Positions 1-5,306 of a stretch of DNA of 9,298 nt are shown here, one piece after another (positions within the stretch are counted from its first letter, which is position 1; every line of letters begins with the position of its first letter). Origin of the DNA: Candidatus Bathyarchaeota archaeon. GTDB taxonomy: Archaea > Thermoproteota > Bathyarchaeia > Bathyarchaeales > Bathycorpusculaceae. The stretch is from the NCBI GenBank assembly GCA_030630585.1, contig DAOVMU010000048.1, forward strand, positions 1 to 9,298, in the 5' to 3' direction. The notes below the pieces were generated by a model that worked only from the letters and a program-made list of their open reading frames with translations, was not told where the DNA came from and did no database searches. The position numbers and the translations under genes are program-made.

Positions 1-303
1 AGATTTCACCAGAAAGACTTGGAAACAAAAATTGAATCAGCCATTCCAATAAAGCGAGAAAAAGCGTTGGCGCCGTTGACTACAACTGAACTTTCAGTTC
101 TTGAGTTTCTCGCTATTGAAGGACAAAAGACAGCGCCGGAAATAAAGGAGCGAATAAAACTCAGCAGAGAACACACGGCGCGTTTGATGAAGAAACTTTA
201 TGAAGGTGGTTATTTAGAGCGTAGCGTCAGCAAAATTCCTTTCAAGTACCATCTGAAAGAAGAGATGCGGAAAATTCTCAGTAGACCTGAGCAGAAAGGC
301 TAG
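1..303 (+). CDS. Winged-helix DNA-binding protein, C-terminal part
   Basis: The frame is open from the first base, so the gene probably starts left of the window. The TTG at 19 is only the first possible start inside it and has no convincing ribosome binding site. About 100 residues are visible. The segment TELSVLEFLAIEGQKTAPEI, followed by LSREHTARLMKKLYEGGYLER and then KYHL, has the helix, recognition-helix and wing pattern of MarR/TrmB/ArsR-like winged helices. It may be a stand-alone regulator or the C-terminal domain of a larger protein; the family cannot be named. The gene converges on the HerA-type gene. Both stops are TAG and share the CTAG at 300-303, so no intergenic space separates them. 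The fold is fairly secure from the pattern, but the function is unknown. Confidence 0.7.
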   Translation, partial: RFHQKDLETKIESAIPIKREKALAPLTTTELSVLEFLAIEGQKTAPEIKERIKLSREHTARLMKKLYEGGYLERSVSKIPFKYHLKEEMRKILSRPEQKG

Positions 304-1865
304 CTGGTGCCGAGGTTCCTAGCTGCGTTTCGCAGTCGTTTCAGATTTTTCTCCATAGCCTTAAGGTGTTTAGATGGAGGCAGGTTGTAGTCAACTTTCT
401 CTTTAGTCTCCAAGTATTCCGGGTAGTGCGTCACCTTCACCGGGACTGCAAATCGAATCTTTGGCTCAGAAATTAATAATGCTTCGCCTATATCAAGCAT
501 TTTTACCTCTGTGTCACTATACTCGAGGTAAGGCGCATTTCTAGTAAGATAGACTCTATCAGTCTTCAACTCGGTTTTCATAATAACTTTGGTCCAAAGC
601 TCTGCAAACACATCAGGGTTAATTCTAGAAGGCCGTGGCGTCACTGCGTTTAATCCTACACGATATTTTCGATATGTCAGTGCGATAGCAGAGAAAATTG
701 TCCTTTCTTTGCTTGGATCTAGAAACTCATGAGCCTCCTCAAGCGTTATCAATAACGTAGGCAGTTTCTGCCATTCTTCGTATTTTGCTTCCCACATGTG
801 CTTGTAATGGTTTGCCACACCTGACGCCGTTAAACAAACGACACGATGTTGCTCCTCAGTTGTGATTCCTGAAATGTCAACGAGGCAGGTGATTCCTTGG
901 CTTATGTTTTCAATAACATCATCAATAAAGCTGTATCTAGAGGGAGGGAAAAGTCTTGAATCTAAGGAGAGGAGTTTTCTCATTAAAGCATCAATTGTCT
1001 CTCTGTGTGCGCTTGTTATTTTGGTAATGCCTGTTCGCCCGTTTCGTTCATATTCTTCTCTTGACTTTTCAATCCATCCCTCTCCAAGTTGCTGATATAG
1101 CTTCTCAGCAAGTCGATTTTGAGGAGGGGTAATATCGGAATACAGATTACGCAACTTCCAAGGACGAAGTGTTCGAAGACCGACACGCAGTTTTTCCTCT
1201 TTTGTGCTATAGAAGCGTACTCTACTATGAAAGAACGGGTGGTTGCATAAGCCTTTATTATTCAGCTCCTTCCCCTCCAGTAATTGCCCAGCGAAGTCAA
1301 AAATCAACCCTGCAGTTCTTGGACTGTGGTCGACTAACTGGGCATTTATTATTAGTTCAGTGTTGGTTTTTCCAGAGCCTGTCATGCCAAAAATGCCCAT
1401 CATTCGCGGTATTGCATCAACATTTATCCCTACAATTCCGAGAGTTTGTTCTCCGGAACGTAGATACCCTATTTTCAACTCTCCTGCAAGTTTTAATATG
1501 TCTGAATCTTCTACAGTTGTCGGATAGACTTTGTCCATATAGTTAGGGTTGAAAGTTGGAGACCGAACCTTTCCAGCTCTTCTTTCAAGAAAAAGAACTG
1601 CTTCAATATTTTTGTAACACGAGTAAGGGCCAAAAGCTTCCTTTCCTTCTGCTTCGCGAAGTTGCTCACCAGTATCAAGAGTAGACTTGCTTTGGGCATT
1701 CACAACTCTGGCATAAAACCTACTGTTACCAGAGTCTACGCGAACTATTTGCCCAAAGGAAAGATTTGTGCCCTTGTTCAAGAAAAAGGAGATCTTGTCA
1801 CCTTTTACTTCGCATATGGAACCAAAATGGTTAGATACGCTCAATCCACTCCCATTTGAAAGCAT
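300..1865 (-). CDS. herA: HerA-type hexameric DNA translocase/helicase ATPase
   Basis: HerA is a FtsK/VirD4-like ring ATPase that pumps duplex DNA and works with the NurA nuclease in end resection. With the ATG at 1865 the protein has 521 residues, normal for HerA. Residues about 14-95 look like the N-terminal HAS-barrel. Walker A is GMTGSGKT (160-167), DFAG lies near 190, Walker B is LLITLEEAHEF (371-381) with the catalytic Glu pair, and TPRPSRINPDV (409-419) plus GEALLI (460-465) follow the usual C-terminal layout. The frame can begin at a TTG at 1904, but the ATG at 1865 has GGAG six bases upstream, so I prefer it; the ATG at 1877 is a second option. It overlaps the end of nurA by 35 bases, implying translational coupling. 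Where I recall many HerA proteins having TQRPS, this one has TPRPS. Family assignment is firm. Confidence 0.93.
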   Translation of the reverse strand: MLSNGSGLSVSNHFGSICEVKGDKISFFLNKGTNLSFGQIVRVDSGNSRFYARVVNAQSKSTLDTGEQLREAEGKEAFGPYSCYKNIEAVLFLERRAGKVRSPTFNPNYMDKVYPTTVEDSDILKLAGELKIGYLRSGEQTLGIVGINVDAIPRMMGIFGMTGSGKTNTELIINAQLVDHSPRTAGLIFDFAGQLLEGKELNNKGLCNHPFFHSRVRFYSTKEEKLRVGLRTLRPWKLRNLYSDITPPQNRLAEKLYQQLGEGWIEKSREEYERNGRTGITKITSAHRETIDALMRKLLSLDSRLFPPSRYSFIDDVIENISQGITCLVDISGITTEEQHRVVCLTASGVANHYKHMWEAKYEEWQKLPTLLITLEEAHEFLDPSKERTIFSAIALTYRKYRVGLNAVTPRPSRINPDVFAELWTKVIMKTELKTDRVYLTRNAPYLEYSDTEVKMLDIGEALLISEPKIRFAVPVKVTHYPEYLETKEKVDYNLPPSKHLKAMEKNLKRLRNAARNLGTS

Positions 1866-2817
1866 ATTTTGCTCCATGAAGCTCGTCTGCAAAATTGCAG
1901 GCAAGTTCTTCTTGGCGAAGTACTTCGAGAAGCCCGGCGCTGGCTAACTCTTCTTCAACTTGGACGTGATATTGAAGTAACTTGGTCTCAGAAACACCCG
2001 AAAAATCGTGCGCCAGCCACAGTACCACTGGATAGCCTAGACAACGAGGGTCCTCGGAGATCACAGAAAGAGGTGACAGCAATGATTGTATGTCTTGGTT
2101 GGTTAAATAACTCATTATGTCACAGCGGAAGGCCCGCGGACTGTCTTCACACAGCTTAATGATAGATATGTCGCCGTAAAGGTGTTCATGAATGTTGGCT
2201 TTCTTAACTGGGTAATAAACCCAGCGTCCCTGAGGGGCAAGCATGTACGTCGCAGCAATAAGATCTCGCCCCTTCTCGTCATGAAGCTTAGGAGATTGTT
2301 TACTTATAGTTAGTAGTTTTATTCCTCTTTTTTCGCATTTCTCATAAAGCATGGCATTGAATTTTCTTTCACCGCCAAAGTAGCTGGCTCCATCGAGAAG
2401 AACATAGTCATTTTTATCTGCTTTATGGAGTAAACTTAAGGCCATTTCGCTCTCCAATTGAAGTCTCGTTTCTTGCAGAATTTTGCGACGTACATACGAA
2501 TCTCCCTTCAACGTTTTGATTCTCTCTTTGAAATTCCAGTTTACTTCTCGTTTTTTAACAGTAGCGTATGAAACTCGGAAGAGGTATATACCCCAATTGT
2601 TTGCTCTCTTTAAGGTTCTAGTCGAACAATCTACCGCAAAGAACTGTACGTCGCAAGTTTTCGCTTTCTTTAGGGGAGCAATATTTGCTAATGCTGGTTT
2701 CAAGTTTATTAAAGGCGCATCTTTTATATCTCTAAACCCTACTGATTGCCCCTTCTCAATGTAACTTCTCAGTATTTCCTTCATCTCGTTAAAATCCGTT
2801 TTAACTTCTCTATCCAT
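1831..2817 (-). CDS. nurA: NurA 5'-3' nuclease
   Basis: NurA is a Mn2+-dependent nuclease with an RNase H-like core. It forms a complex with HerA that resects DNA ends to make 3' single-stranded tails for RadA. The 328-residue protein keeps the expected catalytic positions: the DxS motif at AVDCS (Asp63), an acidic residue in ESEMALSLL (Glu122 or Glu124), LLDGASYFG (Asp142), then SKQSPKL, and a C-terminal GYPVVLWLAH (Tyr262, His270). These match the known D, E, D, Y, H set of Sulfolobus NurA. The ATG at 2817 is preceded by AGGAG (minus strand, 2826-2830) at eight bases, a strong ribosome binding site. A small hairpin (CTGAA/TTCAG, 2829-2841) touches that site. The gene directly precedes and overlaps herA, the standard pairing. 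No mre11 or rad50 is present in this window. Confidence 0.92.
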   Translation of the reverse strand: MDREVKTDFNEMKEILRSYIEKGQSVGFRDIKDAPLINLKPALANIAPLKKAKTCDVQFFAVDCSTRTLKRANNWGIYLFRVSYATVKKREVNWNFKERIKTLKGDSYVRRKILQETRLQLESEMALSLLHKADKNDYVLLDGASYFGGERKFNAMLYEKCEKRGIKLLTISKQSPKLHDEKGRDLIAATYMLAPQGRWVYYPVKKANIHEHLYGDISIIKLCEDSPRAFRCDIMSYLTNQDIQSLLSPLSVISEDPRCLGYPVVLWLAHDFSGVSETKLLQYHVQVEEELASAGLLEVLRQEELACNFADELHGAKYAFKWEWIERI

Positions 2818-2825
2818 TCGCTGGA

Positions 2826-2830
2826 CTCCT
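2826..2830 (-). promoter_or_regulatory. Ribosome binding site of nurA
   Basis: The minus strand reads AGGAG eight bases before the nurA ATG. It is the best Shine-Dalgarno match on this strand and fixes that start. It abuts a 5-bp stem, CTGAA-GGA-TTCAG, at 2829-2841, which could partly mask it. Confidence 0.7.
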
Positions 2831-2889
2831 GAATCCTTCAGAATAACAAAGTAACCAATTTAACGTAAATCTTTTTGTAACATTTTCGC

Positions 2890-3309
2890 TTATTTATTTT
2901 TCATAATCCTCAGGCTGTTTTGCGCCAATTTTGCTATCATTTGATACTTCATGTTACAAGCCAACCCTCTTCTCACAAGGAAACCACGGTGAACCATTCT
3001 TGCTAAATATGTAGAAACCGTACTAAGAGAAATCGGTTCATTGAATTCTTGTTCGTACACTGCGAGAATCTCCTTAGAAGAAAACCATGCAAAAGGAAAA
3101 TGTTTTTCAGCAACAGTTTTGATTTTGTGAAATTTGGAAGCATTAGCTATGCTGTTTTTTAATTCTTGCTTGTCATGCATGCCGCTGAGTAACTCCACAA
3201 TATCAAGTAAGCATAAAGCCTTTTCTCTAGTCACTTTACCCTCAAAAGTTATATTGTAACGGTTGCCATCCTCATCATATACTTCCACTCGCATTTTCTT
3301 GGCAGGCAT
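2890..3309 (-). CDS. Winged-helix protein next to the origin, function unknown
   Basis: A 139-residue protein from the ATG at 3309; a GTG at 3318 would add three residues. On the minus strand GGTG lies six bases before the ATG, which favours the ATG. The N-terminus (MRVEVYDEDGNRYNITFEG) looks like a small beta-hairpin, followed by a helical stretch KALCLLDIVELLSGM. The C-terminal half is a winged helix: FSSKEILAVYEQEF, then recognition helix LSTVSTYLARMVHRGFLVRRG, then a wing ending KYQMI. No catalytic residues, signal peptide or membrane segment are visible. It lies 72 bases before nurA on the same strand, so it may lead the operon. It is divergent from cdc6 across the candidate origin, which suggests a role in replication or local transcription control. 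That role is inference from position only; I do not recognise a named family. Confidence 0.8.
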   Translation of the reverse strand: MPAKKMRVEVYDEDGNRYNITFEGKVTREKALCLLDIVELLSGMHDKQELKNSIANASKFHKIKTVAEKHFPFAWFSSKEILAVYEQEFNEPISLSTVSTYLARMVHRGFLVRRGLACNMKYQMIAKLAQNSLRIMKNK

Positions 3310-3352
3310 AGTACGCACCAGAAGATAATATCAGTCACTTTACACTTCACAA

Positions 3353-3360
3353 GATATAAT
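3353..3360 (-). promoter_or_regulatory. Possible TATA box for the leftward winged-helix/nurA/herA unit
   Basis: The minus strand reads ATTATATC here, 44-51 bases upstream of the ATG at 3309. An archaeal start site about 25 bases downstream would give a leader of roughly 20 bases that includes the GGTG ribosome binding site. The region is AT-rich, so a chance match is possible. Confidence 0.35.
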
Positions 3361-3503
3361 TGTTATGCTAAAACATCATAGCAAAAAAAGCTGAAAACGG
3401 CGGCGTACAAACAAAAGGAGGGATTTTTGCAATTATTTGGAGTTAACAGTATTCACAAACTATTTGTTCGAAAAAATGGAAAAAAACTGTAATCATCTTT
3501 AAA

Positions 3504-3525
3504 TTTCCAAAGGAAACCAAGGGGT
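3504..3525 (+). promoter_or_regulatory. ORB-like site 1 (best match)
   Basis: It reads TTTCC-AAA-GGAAA, then CCAA, then GGGGT. The perfect five-base dyad followed by the G-run is the Orc1/Cdc6 origin recognition box pattern known from Pyrococcus and Sulfolobus. It is the strongest such site in the window and serves as the reference for the others. Confidence 0.75.
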
Positions 3526-3647
3526 CTCTTATTCACATTAGAATAGACAAAAATAACCAATAAATGCCAGATCAGCCTATAGAAAATCTCATATTAGACT
3601 ATACTTTACTAATGCTTCACAAAATGTGACCATTACTATCTTCACCA

Positions 3648-3669
3648 ACCCCTATATTTCCATTGCAAA
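3648..3669 (-). promoter_or_regulatory. ORB-like site 2 (inverted)
   Basis: On the plus strand it reads ACCCCT, then ATATTTCC, then ATTGCAAA. Read on the minus strand it matches site 1 at 17 of 22 positions, including GGAAA and the AGGGGT end. Its dyad end borders the AT-rich segment and its G-run points away from it. Confidence 0.65.
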
Positions 3670-3843
3670 ACTTTGTATGAAATAATATTGTTGGTATATA
3701 TTAAAAATATGAATTTGCTAAACAAAAGAGTATATTTGCTAAAAAATATTTGAGCATTAATATTAAAAATATTTGATTGGACTAAACAATCAGAGTATAT
3801 TTCTTTCAAAAAGAAATCATGTTAATATTTTGTTTCAAAAGAG
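3670..3843. other. Candidate DNA-unwinding element
   Basis: About 80% A+T (34 G or C in 174 bases by hand count), lying exactly between inverted ORB-like sites 2 and 3. It contains many A and T runs, direct repeats 62-65 bases apart, and short hairpins (GATTG/CAATC at 3775-3791; TTTCTT/AAGAAA at 3800-3816). Duplex opening here by bound Orc1/Cdc6 is inferred from other archaeal origins. Confidence 0.6.
3698..3802 (+). repeat. Imperfect direct repeats in the AT-rich segment
   Basis: ATATTAAAAATAT occurs at 3698-3710 and again at 3760-3772. Each copy is followed by a CTAAACAA word and then by AGAGTATATTT (3727-3737 and 3792-3802). The two units are about 40-43 bases long and 62-65 bases apart. 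TTTGCTAAA also repeats at 3714 and 3735, exactly 21 bases apart. TTAATATT recurs at 3757 and 3822, as if a third, shorter copy follows. The order of matching words is conserved, which argues for duplication rather than simple low complexity. Confidence 0.6.
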
Positions 3844-3865
3844 TTTCCATTAGAAAGAGGGGGGT
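3844..3865 (+). promoter_or_regulatory. ORB-like site 3, with adjoining hairpin
   Basis: It reads TTTCC-ATTA-GAAA, then GA, then a GGGGGG run and T, matching site 1 at 15 of 22 positions. The dyad end faces the AT-rich segment, mirroring site 2. A GC-rich inverted repeat, GGTGC-GTGCAA-GCACC (3863-3878), overlaps its G-run and is the most GC-rich spot in the gap. Confidence 0.6.
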
Positions 3866-3950
3866 GCGTGCAAGCACCTTTGAACCATTAAGCTTCTTTT
3901 TACTTCATATCTACAAAAACTTTCTTCATCTTACACTTTGCTTTTTAGTT

Positions 3951-3960
3951 CTATAGTATA
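3951..3960 (+). promoter_or_regulatory. Possible TATA box of cdc6
   Basis: CTATAGTATA lies about 90 bases before the cdc6 ATG. A start site about 25 bases downstream would leave a leader of some 65 bases that covers ORB-like site 4. Other AT-rich words nearby could serve instead. Confidence 0.3.
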
Positions 3961-3991
3961 CCTCCATTTTATTGTAGGAGAGTGTTTATCT

Positions 3992-4013
3992 TTTCCAGTT
4001 GAAAACAAGGTCT
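3992..4013 (+). promoter_or_regulatory. ORB-like site 4 in the cdc6 leader
   Basis: It reads TTTCCAGTTGAAA, then ACAAGG, then TCT. It matches site 1 at 16 of 22 positions and keeps the dyad, but has GGTCT in place of GGGGT. It lies 37 bases before the cdc6 ATG, where bound initiator could repress its own gene. The broken G-run makes it the weakest of the four. Confidence 0.4.
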
Positions 4014-4049
4014 TGCAATTGCATTTGCTGAAGGGAGAAAACTATCGTT

Positions 4050-5306
4050 ATGAAAAAAGAAGTAGATATGCTTGATTCTGTCTTTGAACATTTTCTGAAA
4101 AATAACCACTTTTTTAGGGACAGAGATGTACTTCGCCATGACTACATCCCAAAAAAACTACCTCACCGTGAAGATCAGATAAGGCACTTAGGCATGATTG
4201 TTGCTCCGCTGTTAAAAGCAGAAAGATGTTCTAACATATTTATTTATGGAAAGACTGGTACTGGAAAAACTGCTGTCATGAAATATGTGCTAAGCCAGCT
4301 TGTGCAAAAGGCTGTAAAATTTGGTGTACCCGTTAGAGCAGCGTATGTAAATTGCCGCTTAGCGGGAACGGAATATAGGGTTTTTACGCGATTATGTGAC
4401 TCCTTAAACATCCATGTACCCTTTACTGGACTTGCTGTTGGCGAAGTTTTTGATCGCTTTAAAAGAGGTCTGGAAACCCAAAATCTCTCACTTATTGTTG
4501 TATTAGACGAACTTGATGAGTTGATAAAGGCTAGAGGCAACGTTCTTTTATATCAACTCACAAGGGTAAATGGTGCTCTTTGTAATAGCACCGTCTCTAT
4601 CATTGGAATCTCGAACGATCTACGTTTCAAAGAAATGCTGGAGCCACGCGTTTTGAGTGCCTTGAGTGAAGAGGAGGTAATGTTTAAACCCTACAATGCT
4701 TCCGAGCTTCAAGACATTTTATGGCAAAGGGCAGAGTTAGCATTCTGTAATGGTGTTTTACTAGAAGGCGCTGTGAGCCTGTGTGCTGCTTTGGCTGCTG
4801 CGGAACATGGGGATGCAAGGCGCGCACTCGACTTGCTCCGTGTGGCAGGCGAAGTAGCGGAGAGGAAAAATGCAAAGATAATAGCCGAAGACCACGTCAG
4901 AGAAGCCGAAAAGCGAATTGAGCGTAATAGAGTAATTGATGCCTTAACAAATTTGACACTTCACTCAAAATTCGTTCTCTACAGCGTATACCTCCTCGGA
5001 AAAGCAAACATTTACTCCGCCATTACTGGCGACATATACGAAGTATATACTGAACTGTGTAAAGAAATCGGAGTTTCTACACTGACACAGAGAAGAGTAA
5101 GTGGGCTTGTAAGTGAGCTAGATTCAATTGGGTTACTAAATTCAAGGGTTATAAGTAGAGGTCGCTATGGACGAACAAAAAAAATTAGTCTCGCAATACC
5201 ACGAAGCCCCTTGACGAAAGCGTATACAGACGATGCCCACTTAGGACAGTTAACTAATTTCACACCGAAGTGTTTGATAATAAAATTTGGCAAAACTAAG
5301 CATTAA
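4050..5306 (+). CDS. cdc6: Orc1/Cdc6 replication initiator
   Basis: An AAA+ ATPase that binds ORB sites, opens the origin and loads the MCM helicase. The 418-residue protein has Walker A GKTGTGKT (67-74), Walker B LIVVLDELDEL (148-158), sensor 1 IIGISND (184-190), the LEPRVLSAL arginine-finger region (198-206), sensor 2 GDARRALDLL (254-263) and a C-terminal winged helix (about 300-385). That winged helix includes LTQRRVSGLVSELDSIGLL and a basic wing SRGRYGRTKKISL. All ATPase residues expected for activity are present. Roughly 30 residues follow the wing as a tail and run into the DP1 gene: the two converge with 11 bases of overlap (5296-5306). GGGAG lies 12 bases before the ATG, a long spacing, so the ATG at 4068 (Met7) is a possible alternative start. 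It sits directly beside the predicted origin that it would bind. Confidence 0.95.
   Translation: MKKEVDMLDSVFEHFLKNNHFFRDRDVLRHDYIPKKLPHREDQIRHLGMIVAPLLKAERCSNIFIYGKTGTGKTAVMKYVLSQLVQKAVKFGVPVRAAYVNCRLAGTEYRVFTRLCDSLNIHVPFTGLAVGEVFDRFKRGLETQNLSLIVVLDELDELIKARGNVLLYQLTRVNGALCNSTVSIIGISNDLRFKEMLEPRVLSALSEEEVMFKPYNASELQDILWQRAELAFCNGVLLEGAVSLCAALAAAEHGDARRALDLLRVAGEVAERKNAKIIAEDHVREAEKRIERNRVIDALTNLTLHSKFVLYSVYLLGKANIYSAITGDIYEVYTELCKEIGVSTLTQRRVSGLVSELDSIGLLNSRVISRGRYGRTKKISLAIPRSPLTKAYTDDAHLGQLTNFTPKCLIIKFGKTKH

Larger units (their letters stand above)
3310..4049. other. Predicted replication origin (oriC) region
   Basis: This 740-base gap between divergent genes has no credible ORF or RNA gene. 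It holds ORB-like sites at 3504-3525 (+), 3648-3669 (-), 3844-3865 (+) and, more weakly, 3992-4013 (+). Archaeal ORBs bind Orc1/Cdc6 and consist of a TTTCC/GGAAA dyad followed by a GGGGT run, and these sites follow that plan. The two middle sites are inverted relative to each other and flank 3670-3843, where I count 34 G or C in 174 bases. That fits a DNA-unwinding element. An origin lying directly upstream of its initiator gene is the usual archaeal arrangement. Origin activity itself is inferred. Confidence 0.8.

Noticed and set aside
1116..1131. GAGGAGGGGT resembling the G-run of an ORB
   Set aside because: It lies inside herA coding sequence and lacks the TTTCC/GGAAA dyad at the proper distance.
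862..1546. Several plus-strand open frames of 77-125 codons antisense to herA
   Set aside because: They lie wholly opposite a gene with clear Walker motifs, have no family resemblance or ribosome binding site, and read as cysteine- and serine-rich shadow protein.
2483..2764. Plus-strand frame of 93 codons opposite nurA
   Set aside because: It mirrors the conserved DxS region of nurA and shows no features of its own.
2842..2889. Possible separate promoter for nurA
   Set aside because: AT-rich but without a convincing TATA box at the right distance; co-transcription from the winged-helix gene is simpler.
3366..3383. TGCTA/TAGCA inverted repeat near the left end of the origin gap
   Set aside because: A five-base stem with an eight-base loop in AT-rich DNA is expected by chance.
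3310..4049. tRNA, CRISPR array or insertion sequence in the long gap
   Set aside because: No cloverleaf or T-loop sequence, no regularly spaced identical repeats with unique spacers, and no terminal inverted repeats or transposase frame were found.
4244..4875. Minus-strand frames opposite cdc6
   Set aside because: They cover the Walker A to sensor 2 region of a well-supported gene in another frame and resemble nothing known.
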